A stretch of 64,000 bases of DNA from positions 310,001 to 374,000 of the forward strand of contig NZ_JAPPRJ010000002.1 of the NCBI RefSeq assembly GCF_026672545.1. Reading direction: 5' to 3'. A program made the translations under genes and the position numbers. Shown here piece by piece: positions 46,338 to 56,292 of the stretch; within the stretch, counting starts at the first letter, position 1, and every line of letters starts with the position of its first letter. The DNA comes from Rhizobium sp. SL86 (GTDB lineage: Bacteria > Pseudomonadota > Alphaproteobacteria > Rhizobiales > Rhizobiaceae). A model generated the notes under the pieces. The model did no database searches and had not been told where the DNA came from. It saw only the letters and a program-made list of their open reading frames with translations.

Positions 46338-47390
46338 ATGTCAGAAGAAAAAAAGCCGGGTTCTGAGCGTCCGGCGCGGCAGCGTCGCAAGATGCAGAGC
46401 ATTACCATGATGGATGTGGCCGAATACGCAAAGGTTTCGCCATCCACGGTATCGCTTTATCTGCGGCGGCCGGAAGCGGTATCGGCCGGTGCGGGCAGTG
46501 CCATCGCGCACGCCATCGACAAGCTCAACTATGTCCCCAATCTGGTGGCTGGGGGCCTTGCGGCCGCCTCCTCGCGGGCCGTCAGCATTATCGTGCCGTC
46601 CGTTCGCAACGCCTTTTTCGCCGAAACCGTGGCCGCCATGCAGACGGCGCTGCGCAAGGAACGCCTGCAGGTCATTCTGGGACACACGGAATATGACGAG
46701 CGCGAAGAGGAAGATCTGGTGCGCACCGCCCTTTCCTGGGCGCCTGCGGCGATCGTCCTGACGGGTCTCTCGCACAGCGAGACCACGCGCCGCATGCTGA
46801 GCAAGGTCAAGGTTCCGGTCATCGAGATCTGGGAACTCGGCGGCCCGCAGATCGACGCGGCGATCGGTTTCCACCACGATCAGGTGGGAGCGGCGGCCGC
46901 GCGGCACCTGATCCAGCAGGGCAGGCGGCACCTCGCTTATCTGGGCGCCCGCATGCACGAGGACCGGCGCGCGCGGCTGCGTTGTGATGGCTTTGTCGCT
47001 GCGGCAAGTGAAGCGGGTGTCGAAGTCAACGTCGTGCAGCACCCCGCTCCCTCCTCGGCGGAGGCGGGCGCCATGCTGTTGTCTGAAACGATGCAGGATT
47101 TTCCGCAGACGGATGGCATTGCCTGCTCGAACGACCACGTCGCGCTGGGGGTTCTGTTCGAGTGTGAGCGTCTGAAAATCGCTGTGCCGGACCGGCTGGC
47201 GACCATCGGTTTCGGGGATCTCAGCTTCAGCGCCGCCTGCAACCCGCCACTCAGCACCATCCGGCCATCCGGTGATCTGATCGGCAAGGAAGCCGCGCGG
47301 TTGATCGTCGAGCACATGGCCGGCAAGGAGCCGGACAGCCAGACGACAATCGATACCCGTTTCACGCTGCTGCATCGGCGCAGCAGTTAA
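46338..47390 (+). CDS. LacI-family transcriptional regulator
   Basis: 350 aa from the ATG at 46338, which follows GGGGGGAG; earlier in-frame ATGs have no site. The N-terminal tail is basic, then the helix-turn-helix TMMDVAEYAKVSPSTVSLYLRRPEAV and the hinge NYVPNLVAGGLAAASSRAVSIIVPS. The effector domain is the usual periplasmic-binding-protein fold (HHDQVGAAAARHLIQQGRRHLAYLG, FGDLSFSAACNPPLSTI). It is related to GntR-type sugar repressors. Divergent from the sulfosugar operon, so it should sense sulfoquinovose or a phosphorylated or oxidised relative. Confidence 0.92.
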   Translation: MSEEKKPGSERPARQRRKMQSITMMDVAEYAKVSPSTVSLYLRRPEAVSAGAGSAIAHAIDKLNYVPNLVAGGLAAASSRAVSIIVPSVRNAFFAETVAAMQTALRKERLQVILGHTEYDEREEEDLVRTALSWAPAAIVLTGLSHSETTRRMLSKVKVPVIEIWELGGPQIDAAIGFHHDQVGAAAARHLIQQGRRHLAYLGARMHEDRRARLRCDGFVAAASEAGVEVNVVQHPAPSSAEAGAMLLSETMQDFPQTDGIACSNDHVALGVLFECERLKIAVPDRLATIGFGDLSFSAACNPPLSTIRPSGDLIGKEAARLIVEHMAGKEPDSQTTIDTRFTLLHRRSS

Positions 47391-47405
47391 GTTTCATTCC
47401 TCCGG

Positions 47406-47984
47406 TCAGGACGCCCGGTCAGCGGGATGGATCTCGATCATCAGAGCCGCGCCATGCCCACTCACCGAAAGCACGGTGCTTTCGGAAGGGATCGCGGCGC
47501 AATCGAAGGCCTGCAGCTCGAAACGTCCGGCTTCTGTCTCGAGCATGATCGTTCCGGCGCTGCAAAACAGGAATTCGGTTGCCTCGTTGCGGCGACCGAT
47601 ATGCGGGAGTGCCAGCCGTTCGACGTGGTGTGTGAAGGCATCCCGCCGTGTCATGACGTTGAGATCAACAACAATGCCGCCGGTCAGCCGCGCACTGGTT
47701 GCCACATCCGCCGGAAAAGCAAGCGGGACGGATTGAGGGTCGAGCGTCGTGGGCGCACGGCCATCAATCGCAAGCTCCATCCCGGTGCCTGACAGAATCG
47801 TCAGCGTCCGATCGACACCGGGGAAGGCGGAGAATGGACCATCGACGGCAACGGTTGCCATGCTGATCCGCCAGCCGAATTCTGAAAACGCAGCCCCATG
47901 GGGAAAGACGGCGATCTCCGCCGTCTCGCCGCCGCCGTTCTTCCAGGGCATGCGCTTGTAGTCGGAGGCTCTGAGGACCTTCAT
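47406..47984 (-). CDS. hutD: HutD family protein
   Basis: 192 aa. The HutD pattern is clear: RASDYKRMPWKNGGGETAEIAVFP at the N-terminus, FGWRISMATVAVDGPFSAFPGVDRTLTILSGTGMEL and a bicupin fold. HutD of Pseudomonas is thought to limit hut expression by binding N-formylglutamate or urocanate; enzymatic activity is not established. It is the last gene of the hutI-H-G-U-D run, 3 bases after hutU. Confidence 0.92.
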   Translation of the reverse strand: MKVLRASDYKRMPWKNGGGETAEIAVFPHGAAFSEFGWRISMATVAVDGPFSAFPGVDRTLTILSGTGMELAIDGRAPTTLDPQSVPLAFPADVATSARLTGGIVVDLNVMTRRDAFTHHVERLALPHIGRRNEATEFLFCSAGTIMLETEAGRFELQAFDCAAIPSESTVLSVSGHGAALMIEIHPADRAS

Positions 47985-47987
47985 CGC

Positions 47988-49661
47988 TCAGTTGCCCAGA
48001 ATGCCGGGCAGGCGCAGGCCCTTTTCCGTTGCGCAGTCGAGCGCGATCTCGTAGCCCGCATCCGCATGGCGCATGACGCCGGTTGCCGGATCGTTCCACA
48101 ACACACGCTCCAGCCGGCGGGCCGCATCATCCGTGCCGTCGGCGCAGATCACCATGCCGGAATGCTGGGAAAAGCCCATGCCAACGCCACCGCCGTGATG
48201 CAGCGACACCCAGGTGGCACCCGAGGCGCAATTGAGCAGCGCATTCAAGAGCGGCCAGTCGGAGACGGCATCCGAGCCATCCCTCATCGCTTCGGTTTCG
48301 CGGTTCGGCGAGGCGACGGAGCCGCTATCCAGATGATCGCGACCGATGACGACCGGGGCCTTCAACTCGCCGTTGCGCACCATCTCGTTGAAGGCGAGCC
48401 CCAGCTTGTGGCGGTCGCCTAACCCCACCCAGCAGATGCGGGCCGGCAGGCCCTGGAAGGCAATGCGCTCGCGCGCCATGTCCAGCCAGTTGTGCAGGTG
48501 TTTGTTGTCGGGCAGCAGTTCTTTCACCTTGGCGTCGGTCTTGTAGATATCCTCCGGGTCGCCGGAGAGGGCCGCCCAGCGGAAGGGGCCGATGCCGCGG
48601 CAGAAGAGGGGACGGATATAGGCCGGTACGAAGCCCGGGAAGGCGAAGGCATTTTCGAAGCCTTCCTCCTTGGCGACCTGGCGGATATTGTTGCCGTAAT
48701 CGAGCGTCGGCACGCCCATGTTCCAGAAGTCGACCATGGCCTGCACATGGGTTTTCATCGAGGCGCGGGCGGCGGTTTCCACCGCTTTCGGATCGCTCTC
48801 CTGCTTCGCGCGCCATTCCGCGACGCTCCAGCCGGAGGGCAAATAACCATGGATCGGGTCATGCGCCGAGGTCTGGTCGGTGACGATATCGGGCTTCACA
48901 CCACGGCGGACGAGTTCCGGAAAAATATCGGCGGCATTGCCAAGAAGACCGACCGATTTTGCCTCGCCGGCCTTCGTCCACTCGTCGATCAGGGCGAGCG
49001 CTTCATCGAGCGTATGCGCCTTTGCGTCGACATAACGCGTGCGCAGACGGAAATCGATACGGGTCTCGTCGCATTCCACGGCAAGGCAGCAGGCGCCGGC
49101 CATGACGGCGGCGAGTGGCTGCGCCCCGCCCATGCCGCCGAGACCGCCGGTCAGAATCCACTTACCCTTCAGGTTGCCGCCATAATGCTGGCGGCCTGCC
49201 TCCACGAAGGTCTCGTAGGTGCCCTGCACGATGCCCTGCGTGCCGATATAGATCCACGAGCCGGCCGTCATCTGGCCGTACATGGCAAGCCCCTTTTTAT
49301 CCAGCTCGTTGAAGTGGTCCCAGGTCGCCCAATGCGGCACCAGATTGGAATTCGCGATCAGCACGCGCGGCGCATCCTTGTGGGTGCGAAACACGCCGAC
49401 CGGTTTGCCGGACTGGACGATGAGCGTTTCCTCTTCGCTCAGCGTTTTCAGCGTCTCGACGATCTTGTCGAAATCGTCCCAGGTGCGGGCCGCCCGGCCG
49501 ATGCCGCCATACACCACCAGTTCATGCGGGCGTTCGGCGACATCCGGATCGAGATTGTTCATCAGCATCCGGAGCGGCGCTTCCGTCATCCAGCTTTTGG
49601 CGGAGAGGTCGGTCCCGGTTGCGGCGCGGACCTCGCGGATATTGTGGCGTGGGTTGTTCAT
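47988..49661 (-). CDS. hutU: Urocanate hydratase
   Basis: 557 aa, full length. NAD-binding glycine-rich region [22 protein letters not shown] at about residues 168-189, and conserved blocks [42 protein letters not shown], and [13 protein letters not shown] with the active-site region. It adds water to urocanate using bound NAD and gives imidazolone propionate, the second step of histidine breakdown. It is separated from hutG by a RIME-like element. Confidence 0.97.
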   Translation of the reverse strand: MNNPRHNIREVRAATGTDLSAKSWMTEAPLRMLMNNLDPDVAERPHELVVYGGIGRAARTWDDFDKIVETLKTLSEEETLIVQSGKPVGVFRTHKDAPRVLIANSNLVPHWATWDHFNELDKKGLAMYGQMTAGSWIYIGTQGIVQGTYETFVEAGRQHYGGNLKGKWILTGGLGGMGGAQPLAAVMAGACCLAVECDETRIDFRLRTRYVDAKAHTLDEALALIDEWTKAGEAKSVGLLGNAADIFPELVRRGVKPDIVTDQTSAHDPIHGYLPSGWSVAEWRAKQESDPKAVETAARASMKTHVQAMVDFWNMGVPTLDYGNNIRQVAKEEGFENAFAFPGFVPAYIRPLFCRGIGPFRWAALSGDPEDIYKTDAKVKELLPDNKHLHNWLDMARERIAFQGLPARICWVGLGDRHKLGLAFNEMVRNGELKAPVVIGRDHLDSGSVASPNRETEAMRDGSDAVSDWPLLNALLNCASGATWVSLHHGGGVGMGFSQHSGMVICADGTDDAARRLERVLWNDPATGVMRHADAGYEIALDCATEKGLRLPGILGN

Positions 49662-49715
49662 GATCGTGTTCCCTGCTCAATGGTGCTCTTGTTTGGTCGA
49701 TGGCGCGTCCGGTTT

Positions 49716-49826
49716 GCCCCTCACCCTGGCCCTCTCCCCGCAAGCGGGGCGAGGGGACGGAGACGTTGCGGCGCGTGTCCTTCTCCCCGTTCACGGGGAG
49801 AAGGTGCCGGCAGGCGGATGAGGGGC
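49716..49826. repeat. RIME-like palindromic intergenic element
   Basis: The ends GCCCCTCA (49716-49723) and TGAGGGGC (49819-49826) are exact inverted repeats. Inside are two hairpins: CCCCGC/GCGGGG (49736-49749) and an 11-bp perfect stem CTTCTCCCCGT/ACGGGGAGAAG (49780-49803). The total of 111 bp and the two-palindrome plan match what I recall of RIME1 elements of rhizobia. It overlaps the last 12 codons of hutG. Confidence 0.8.
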
Positions 49827-50633
49827 ATCTTCCTGAGCCAGCTCCAATGCGATTGCTTCGATCTGCTGCAGAATGGCCCTCAGATGTTCGCGCAGCCGCC
49901 CGGCCTTTCCCTCGTCATAGGCGAAGGGCGGCGCTTCCGTCGCCAGATGGCTGATCTGCGCAAGCTCCATCTGGATGGCGTGCATGCCCTCGTCCGGTCG
50001 ACCATAATGACGGGTCGTCCAGCCGCCCTTGAAGCGGCCGTTGACGATGTTTGTGTAACCGTTGGCTTTCGCAGCGACATCCGAAACTGCCGCCTCGATG
50101 GCCGGAGCGCAGGTGCGCCCCATGTCGGTGCCGATGTTGAAATCCGGCAGCCGGCCTTCAAACAGGAAGGGGATCAGCGAGCGGATGGAATGGCAGTCAT
50201 AAAGAACGGCGAGGCCATGCAGCGCCTTCACCCGCTCGATTTCGGCGGCAAGCGCTGCGTGATAGGGAGCGTGGAAGCCTTTGAGCCGTTCGGCAATATC
50301 CGCCTCTGTCGGCTGCTGCCCCTCTTTCCAGATCGGCTTGCCATCGAAATCCGTTTCCGGAATGAGGCCGGTGGTGTTCTGCCCCGGATAGAGGCTTGTT
50401 CCCGTCGGATCGCGATTGGCATCGATCACGTAGCGGTGGAAGCTGGCCCGCACCGTCGTGGCATCCGGCAGCAGGCCGGCATAAAGCTGATGGATGTGCC
50501 AGTCCGTATCGGCCAGCAGTTGTCCATTGTCGTTCAACCGATCCCAGATCGCGGGCGGGACTTCCGTGCCGGTGTGCGGGAATGCGAGGATAACGGGCGA
50601 GGTGCCACGGGTGACGGTGAAGGGGGCGGTCAT
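49791..50633 (-). CDS. hutG: N-formylglutamate deformylase
   Basis: 280 aa from the ATG at 50633; its start lies 4 bases from the hutH stop. The zinc-binding pattern is seen in AFPHTGTEVP near the start and in YDCHSIRS about residue 140, followed by the FGH family DFNIGT and ARHYGRPDEGMHAIQMELAQ. It hydrolyses N-formylglutamate to glutamate and formate and so partners HutF. The last 12 residues (APHPPAGTFSP) and the stop codon are read from the RIME-like element, so the natural C-terminus has been replaced; the catalytic part is intact. Confidence 0.93.
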   Translation of the reverse strand: MTAPFTVTRGTSPVILAFPHTGTEVPPAIWDRLNDNGQLLADTDWHIHQLYAGLLPDATTVRASFHRYVIDANRDPTGTSLYPGQNTTGLIPETDFDGKPIWKEGQQPTEADIAERLKGFHAPYHAALAAEIERVKALHGLAVLYDCHSIRSLIPFLFEGRLPDFNIGTDMGRTCAPAIEAAVSDVAAKANGYTNIVNGRFKGGWTTRHYGRPDEGMHAIQMELAQISHLATEAPPFAYDEGKAGRLREHLRAILQQIEAIALELAQEDAPHPPAGTFSP

Positions 50634-50637
50634 GTTC

Positions 50638-52173
50638 TTACACATCCAGTCCAGGCAGGAGATCCGTCGAGACGCTGGCCACCAGCCACCCGTCGGCGAC
50701 GAGCGTGGAGGCCGCAGCCAGATCCGGCGCCATGAAACGATCCTCTTCCAGCGTCGGCACAACAGCGCGAATGGCAGCGATCGCCTTAAGCAGTTCCGGG
50801 CTCGTTGTGAGCGGTGAACGGAATTCCACGCCTTGCGCGGCCGTCAGCGCCTCGATGCCGATGATCGAGAAGAGATTATCGGTCATCTGGAGGAGACGTC
50901 GGGCGCCGTGGCAGGCCATGGAGACATGGTCTTCCTGATTGGCGGAGGTGGGCGTTGAATCGACCGAAGCCGGGTGCGCCATCTGCTTGTTCTCGCTCAT
51001 CAGCGCAGCAGAGGTCACCTCGGCAATCATCAGGCCGGAATTCAGCCCCGGCTTCTTGGCGAGGAAGGCCGGCAGGCCGTAGGAGAGGGCGGGATCGACC
51101 AGAAGAGCGATACGGCGCTGTGCAATCGCGCCGATTTCACACAGTGCGATGGCAATCTGGTCGGCGGCGAAGGCCACCGGTTCTGCGTGGAAGTTGCCGC
51201 CGGAGACGACGCTCATATCCGACAGCACCAGCGGATTGTCGGTCACTGCATTGGCTTCGATTTCCAGCGTGCGGCCGGCCATGCGCAAGAGATCCAGGCA
51301 GGCGCCATCCACCTGCGGCTGGCAGCGGATGCAATAGGGGTCCTGCACCCGTTCGTCGCCTTCGAGATGGCTCTGGCGGATCACCGAACCTTCCAAGAGA
51401 CTACGCAGAGCCGCTGCCGTATCGATCTGGCCCCTGTGACCGCGCAGGGTGTGGATGTCTGCGGTGAAGGGAGCGGAGGACCCCATTGCCGCATCGGTCG
51501 ATAGCGCGCCGGTGATTAATGCGGCTTGCGCCGCGCGATGAGCACGAAAAAGCCCGGCAAGCGCCAGCGCAGTGGAAGCCTGCGTGCCGTTGATCAGCGC
51601 GAGACCTTCCTTGGCGGCGAGCACCACCGGTTTAAGGCCGGCTCGGGCGAGGGCTTCAGCGCCGGAAAGGCGTTCGCCCCGATAAAAGGCCTCCGCCTCA
51701 CCCATCATCACGGCGGCCATATGGGCAAGCGGCGCCAAATCTCCCGAGGCGCCGACCGATCCTTTTTCCGGGATCAGTGGCGTGACACCCTTTTCCAGCA
51801 TGCCTTCGATCAGGCGTACGAGATCAAGGCGCACACCGGACGCACCGCGCCCGAGCGAGATCAGCTTCAGCGCCATGATCAGGCGGACGATCGTCTCCGG
51901 CAACGGCTGACCGACCCCGCAGCAATGCGAGAGGATAAGGTTGCGCTGCAGTGTCGCCGTGTCTGCCGCATCGATCTTGATCGAGGCGAGTTTCCCGAAG
52001 CCGGTATTGATGCCGTAGACCGGTTCATTGCCGGCGGCGATCTGGGCAATACGCACCGCGGCCTTTTCAATGCCGGCATCAAAACTGCGGTCCAGCATGG
52101 CGGCTTCGCCGGTCCAGTAGATCTGCGCAAGCTCGGTGAGTGTCACGCGGCCGGGGTGAAGGGTAATGGTCAT
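50638..52173 (-). CDS. hutH: Histidine ammonia-lyase
   Basis: 511 aa. The Ala-Ser-Gly triad that forms the MIO cofactor is in [14 protein letters not shown] at about residue 145. Other family blocks: [36 protein letters not shown] segment, and [16 protein letters not shown]. It removes ammonia from histidine to form urocanate, the first step of the pathway. Its start overlaps the stop of hutI (ATGA). Confidence 0.97.
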   Translation of the reverse strand: MTITLHPGRVTLTELAQIYWTGEAAMLDRSFDAGIEKAAVRIAQIAAGNEPVYGINTGFGKLASIKIDAADTATLQRNLILSHCCGVGQPLPETIVRLIMALKLISLGRGASGVRLDLVRLIEGMLEKGVTPLIPEKGSVGASGDLAPLAHMAAVMMGEAEAFYRGERLSGAEALARAGLKPVVLAAKEGLALINGTQASTALALAGLFRAHRAAQAALITGALSTDAAMGSSAPFTADIHTLRGHRGQIDTAAALRSLLEGSVIRQSHLEGDERVQDPYCIRCQPQVDGACLDLLRMAGRTLEIEANAVTDNPLVLSDMSVVSGGNFHAEPVAFAADQIAIALCEIGAIAQRRIALLVDPALSYGLPAFLAKKPGLNSGLMIAEVTSAALMSENKQMAHPASVDSTPTSANQEDHVSMACHGARRLLQMTDNLFSIIGIEALTAAQGVEFRSPLTTSPELLKAIAAIRAVVPTLEEDRFMAPDLAAASTLVADGWLVASVSTDLLPGLDV

Positions 52174-53429
52174 GCGGAGGCTCCTGCAGAGGCAGAGGTG
52201 ATGCGGCCGTTCCAGACCCGCTGGAAGAGCGGGTTAAAACCGATGCGGTAGACAAGTTCGGCGGGACGCTCGATGTCCCAGAGCGTGAAGTCGGCAGCCT
52301 TGCCGATTTCCAGCGTGCCGGTTTCGGAGAGAAGGCCAAGCGCACGGGCCGCTTCGCGCGTCACGCCGGCCAGGCATTCTTCGACCGTGAGGCCAAACAG
52401 GGTGGCGCCCATGTTCATTGTCATCAGCAGGGAGGTAAGCGGCGAGGTGCCGGGATTGCTGTCGGTCGCAAGTGCGATCGAGGCGCCCGCCTGTCGCAGC
52501 GCCTTGACCGGCGGCAGCTGTTTTTCGCGCAGCGTGTAGAAGGCGCCCGGCAGGAGAACAGCGACGGTTCCGGCCGCAGCCAGCACGGCTGCATCCTCGT
52601 CTGCCAGATATTCCAGATGATCGGCAGACAGCGCACCATACCCGGCGGCAAGTTTTGCGCCCTTCAGATCGGACAGTTGTTCGGCGTGCAGTTTGACCGG
52701 CAGTCCCAGAGCCCTGGCCTCATCGAAGACACGGGCGATCTCCGCCGGCGAAAATGCGATGCCCTCGCAAAAACCATCGACTGCATCGACAAGGCCTTCG
52801 GCATGGGCGGCGCGCAAGCCCGGGATGACGATATCGCTGATGTAATCGCCGTTGCGGCCCTTGTAGGCCGGCGGCGTGGCATGGGCGGCAAGCCAGGAGG
52901 TGACGATACGCACGGGGCGGATCTTTTCCAGCTGGCGGGCGGCGCGCAGCATGTTGAGCTCACCTTCAATGGTGAGCGCATAACCGGACTTGATCTCGAC
53001 GGTGGAGATACCCTCCGCGATCAGCGTATCAAGCCGGGGCAGGGCGGTTTTCACCAGCTGATCGACGCTCAGTGCATTGGTGGCCGTGACCGACGAGACG
53101 ATGCCGCCACCGGCGCGGGCGATTTCCTCATAGGTCGCACCCGCCAGCCGCATCTCGAATTCCATCGCTCGGTTGCCGCCATAGATCAGATGTGTGTGGC
53201 AGTCGATGAAGGAGGGTAGCAGCCAGCGGCCGCCGCAATCAAATCGCTCGCGGATGGCGGATACGTTGGCTGGCAGACCCGCCTCCGGTCCTACATAGGT
53301 GATCTGCCCATCCTCGATCAGGAGAGCCCCGTTTTCGATGGGAAGCGCGCCTTTGACAAGTGTTGCGATCCTCGCCCCGGTCCAGAGGCGTGGCGCGCCT
53401 TCACCCTCTTTCGGCTGGAATTTCTGCAT
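52170..53429 (-). CDS. hutI: Imidazolonepropionase
   Basis: 419 aa from the ATG at 53429 with GGAAGGTGG ahead; the ORF could extend to 53468 but runs into the operator. Metal ligands HTHLIYGG (HxH), the second histidine of FCEGIAF...KLHAEQLSD, and the aspartate in [10 protein letters not shown] are in place. It opens the imidazolone ring to N-formimino-glutamate. It is the first gene of the hutI-H-G-U-D operon. Confidence 0.96.
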   Translation of the reverse strand: MQKFQPKEGEGAPRLWTGARIATLVKGALPIENGALLIEDGQITYVGPEAGLPANVSAIRERFDCGGRWLLPSFIDCHTHLIYGGNRAMEFEMRLAGATYEEIARAGGGIVSSVTATNALSVDQLVKTALPRLDTLIAEGISTVEIKSGYALTIEGELNMLRAARQLEKIRPVRIVTSWLAAHATPPAYKGRNGDYISDIVIPGLRAAHAEGLVDAVDGFCEGIAFSPAEIARVFDEARALGLPVKLHAEQLSDLKGAKLAAGYGALSADHLEYLADEDAAVLAAAGTVAVLLPGAFYTLREKQLPPVKALRQAGASIALATDSNPGTSPLTSLLMTMNMGATLFGLTVEECLAGVTREAARALGLLSETGTLEIGKAADFTLWDIERPAELVYRIGFNPLFQRVWNGRITSASAGASA

Positions 53430-53456
53430 GGCGTTCCACCTTCCCATTTGCGGATA

Positions 53457-53468
53457 ATGTATATACAT
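53457..53468. promoter_or_regulatory. Palindromic HutC operator candidate
   Basis: ATGTATATACAT is a perfect 12-bp palindrome with a TGTAN2TACA core like HutC sites described for proteobacteria. It lies in the 93-bp gap between the divergent hutI and hutF starts, so one bound repressor can switch both operons. Confidence 0.8.
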
Positions 53469-53522
53469 GATAGTCAGGACGCAAGACGAAAATTGCAGAG
53501 ACTGCAGGGAAGGGGTTCAAGC

Positions 53523-54872
53523 ATGACGACGGCGATCTTTGCACGATCAGCGCTGCTGCCGGAGGGATGGGCAAGGGATGTGCGCCTGCAGATTGCCGGC
53601 GGAACGATCGCGCAGATCGCATCCAACGCCGTGCCCGAAGCGGGTGACGAGCATCATGATGTCATCATCCCCGCGATGCCGAACCTGCACAGCCACGCCT
53701 TTCAGCGTGCCATGGCCGGCCTTGCCGAACTGCGCGGACCGGGAGCCGACAGTTTCTGGAGTTGGCGCACGCTGATGTACCGTTTCGCGCTGTCCATGAC
53801 GCCGGATCAGGTGGAAGCGGTGGCGGCTGAGCTGTACATGGAGATGCTGGAATCCGGTTTCGGACGGGTGGGGGAATTCCACTATCTGCATCACGATAAG
53901 GACGGCGGTCTTTACGCCAATATCGCCGAGATGGCGGAACGGATTGTCGCGGCAAGTGTCGAGACGGGTATTGGTCTCACACTGCTTCCGGTCTTTTACG
54001 CCCATTCCGGCTTTGGCGGCGCGGCCCCGACGGAAGGCCAGCGGCGGTTCATCCATTCCATTGAGGATTTCTCCCGGCAGATGGAGGCTTGCCGTACGCT
54101 GACCGCCGACCTTCCCGGTGCACGGCTGGGTCTCGCACCCCATAGCCTTCGGGCTGCGACAGCGGAGGAGATTCGCGCCATCCTGCCTTTGGCAGAGGAC
54201 GGTCCGATCCACATCCACGTCGCCGAGCAGGTGAAGGAAGTGGAGGATTGTCTTGCCGCGACCGGTCGCCGTCCGGTCCAGTTCCTGCTGGAGGAAATGC
54301 CGGTCGATTCCCGCTGGTGCCTCATCCACGCCACTCATATGACAAACGAGGAGACGGCGGGTATGGCGGCTACCGGTGCCGTTGCCGGTCTTTGCCCGAT
54401 CACCGAGGCCAATCTTGGAGACGGCATCTTCAACGGCGAAGCCTATCTTGCCGCCGACGGCGCACTGGGCATCGGCTCGGATTCGAATGTGTTGATTTCC
54501 GTATCCGAGGAACTGCGGCAGCTCGAATATTCGCAGAGGCTCGGCCTCAAGGCACGCAACGTGATTGCCCGTGCGAATGGTTCGACCGGTCGTCGGCTTT
54601 TCGAGGAGGTGCTGGCCGGTGGCGGGCAGGCGCTCGCAGCGCCCGCTGGATTGGCCGAGGGCAGAAGCGCCGACTTCGTGTCGCTTGCGGCCGACAGTGC
54701 TTCATACCTCGCAGAAGACCAGATTCTCGACCATTGGATCTTTGCCGGAGGCATTGCGGTGGACTGCACCTGGGTTGCCGGACAAAAGCTGGTGGAAAAA
54801 GGTCGCCATCGGCGTCGCGAATCGATAAAGCGCCGGTTCGATCAGGTGATGCGGGAATTGTTGGACAGATGA
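53523..54872 (+). CDS. hutF: Formimidoylglutamate deiminase
   Basis: 449 aa from the ATG at 53523, with GGGAAGGGG 8 bases ahead. Amidohydrolase features: MPNLHSHAFQRAMAGLAE (HxH), HIHVAEQVKEVEDC, WCLIHATHMTNEETAGMAATGAVAGLCPITEANLGDG and the aspartate in GIGSDSNVLIS. It releases ammonia from formiminoglutamate to give formylglutamate. With HutG this is the five-step route found in Pseudomonas and many alphaproteobacteria. The stop overlaps the hutC start (ATGA). Confidence 0.95.
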   Translation: MTTAIFARSALLPEGWARDVRLQIAGGTIAQIASNAVPEAGDEHHDVIIPAMPNLHSHAFQRAMAGLAELRGPGADSFWSWRTLMYRFALSMTPDQVEAVAAELYMEMLESGFGRVGEFHYLHHDKDGGLYANIAEMAERIVAASVETGIGLTLLPVFYAHSGFGGAAPTEGQRRFIHSIEDFSRQMEACRTLTADLPGARLGLAPHSLRAATAEEIRAILPLAEDGPIHIHVAEQVKEVEDCLAATGRRPVQFLLEEMPVDSRWCLIHATHMTNEETAGMAATGAVAGLCPITEANLGDGIFNGEAYLAADGALGIGSDSNVLISVSEELRQLEYSQRLGLKARNVIARANGSTGRRLFEEVLAGGGQALAAPAGLAEGRSADFVSLAADSASYLAEDQILDHWIFAGGIAVDCTWVAGQKLVEKGRHRRRESIKRRFDQVMRELLDR

Positions 54873-55589
54873 GCACGGACAAAGAGAAAACGCTGCACAG
54901 TCGCATTCTGGGCGATATCGAGCAGCGTATTCTCTCCGGCGAATGGCAGCCCGGCTTTCGCCTGCCGTTTGAGGTGGATCTCGCGGCGCAGTATGGTTGT
55001 TCGCGCATGACGGCAAACAAGGTGTTGACGCAGCTGGCACGCGCCGGTCTGATCGAACGCCGCAAGAAATCCGGCAGTTTCGTCGCCCAGCCGGTTGCCC
55101 AGTCGGCCGTTTTGGAAATCCACGATATCGAAACGGAAGTCCGCTCGCTTCATCTGTCCTATCGATATCAGATCGAGGTGAAGACCCGCCGCAAGGCAAC
55201 CAGCGAGGATCGCGCCCAGCTCGAGCTTGTCGAAGGTGGGCCGGTTCTCGATCTGTCCGTCATCCATTATGCTGGCGACCGCCCCTTCTGCCTTGAGCGT
55301 CGCCTGATCAACCTGACGACGGTGCCGGAAGCCGAAACGGAAGCGTTTGCGATTCTCTCGCCGGGAGCCTGGCTGATCAGCCGGGTTCCGTGGAATGCTG
55401 CCGAGCACCGCATCCAGGCCATTTCCGCAACGGCTGAGATTGCGGCGAAACTCGATATGGTCCGCGGTGCGGCATGTCTCGTCATCGAACGCCGCACCTG
55501 GGGGCCAGAGGGGCCCGGTGACCTTCGTCCGGTTCAGTTATCCGGGCGAACGCCATGCGCTGGTAGCGCGCTTCCAGCCGGGGGGCTGA
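54869..55589 (+). pseudogene. hutC: Histidine utilisation repressor HutC, frameshifted near the 3' end
   Basis: GntR-type winged helix (ILGDIEQRILSGEWQPGFRLPFEVDLAAQYGCSRMTANKVLTQLARAGLIERRKKSGSFV in the first 75 codons) and a UTRA effector domain with typical patterns (DLSVIHYAGDRPFCLERRLIN, AEHRIQAISATAEIA). After RTWGPEG at 55513 the frame leaves the family sequence. Frame +1 gives the normal HutC ending PVTFVRFSYPGERHALVARFQP to a TGA at 55589. Removing one C from the CCC at 55514-55516 restores a 239-aa protein; as read, translation goes on to 55729 with an unrelated tail, which also overlaps the next gene. The last strand of the effector domain would be lost. Confidence 0.88.
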
Positions 55590-55688
55590 CCGCCCCTTTC
55601 ATTTCGCCCGAAGTTCCTTCTGTTTTATTTCCCACGCAGATTTGTGTCGAGATTGCGTGCGGGGCCGGTGAAATTTATCGAGAGCGAT

Positions 55689-55714
55689 GTAACAATGGTC
55701 CTCGGGGATCCGTA
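55689..55714 (+). promoter_or_regulatory. Possible ECF-type promoter of the sigma factor gene
   Basis: GTAACA (55689-55694) and CGTA (55711-55714), 16 bases apart, resemble ECF sigma promoters of the GTAAC...CGAA kind used by Caulobacter SigF. An autoregulated promoter would fit, but a start site near 55720 would leave almost no leader before the GTG at 55726, and the AAAGGA would be at its border. Confidence 0.3.
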
Positions 55715-55725
55715 AAGGATGTCGA

Positions 55726-56292
55726 GTGACACATTTGGTGCGTGAAGAAGAGTGGGCGAAATGGATGCGCAGCGCCATGGCAGGCGATGCGCAGTCGTAC
55801 CACCGATTCCTGACGGACGTGACGCCGCATCTGCGCAGGATGGCACGACGAAAGTGCGATCACTTGGGTGCGCCGCCCAGCGAGGCCGAAGATGTCGTTC
55901 AGGATGTGTTGCTGACGATCCACATGAAGCGTGGCACCTGGGATCCGGCGCGACCGATTGGTCCCTGGTTGTCGGCGATCGTGCGCAACAAGCTGATCGA
56001 CTCGCTTCGCCGGCGTGGCCGCCATATCAGCGTGCCTCTTGAGGATGTGCTGGAAAGCCTGGCGATCGATCCGCAGTTCAGCGCCACGGATCGGTTGGAC
56101 GCAGAACAGGTGCTGACACGACTGAAGGAGCCGCAGCGCGATATCGTCCGCTCGATTTCGATCGAAGGCGCGAGCGTACGCGAAACGGCGACACGGCTGA
56201 AGATGACGGAAGTGGCGGTGCGGGTTTCGCTGCATCGCGCGCTGAAGTCGCTCGCCCAGATATACCGGAGTAAAACAGGTGAAGACGGATGA
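55726..56292 (+). CDS. ECF RNA polymerase sigma factor
   Basis: 188 aa, GTG start with AAAGGA 6 bases upstream. Sigma region 2 is in PSEAEDVVQDVLLTIH...WLSAIVRNKLIDSLRR and region 4 in LKEPQRDIVRSISIEGASVRETATRLKMTEVAVRVSLHRALKSL. It is paired with an NrsF-type anti-sigma gene that overlaps it by 14 bases, as in the Caulobacter SigF-NrsF module that answers oxidative and metal stress. Response here is presumably similar. Confidence 0.92.
   Translation: MTHLVREEEWAKWMRSAMAGDAQSYHRFLTDVTPHLRRMARRKCDHLGAPPSEAEDVVQDVLLTIHMKRGTWDPARPIGPWLSAIVRNKLIDSLRRRGRHISVPLEDVLESLAIDPQFSATDRLDAEQVLTRLKEPQRDIVRSISIEGASVRETATRLKMTEVAVRVSLHRALKSLAQIYRSKTGEDG

Noticed and set aside
49716..49826. Ordinary terminator between hutG and hutU
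   Set aside because: Two hairpins with terminal inverted repeats and 111-bp length fit a mobile-type intergenic element better; no T tract follows on the transcribed strand.
48492..50735. 747-codon open frame on the plus strand opposite hutU and hutG
   Set aside because: It lies antisense to two unmistakable hut genes and shows no domain; long antisense frames are expected in GC-rich DNA with strong third-position bias.
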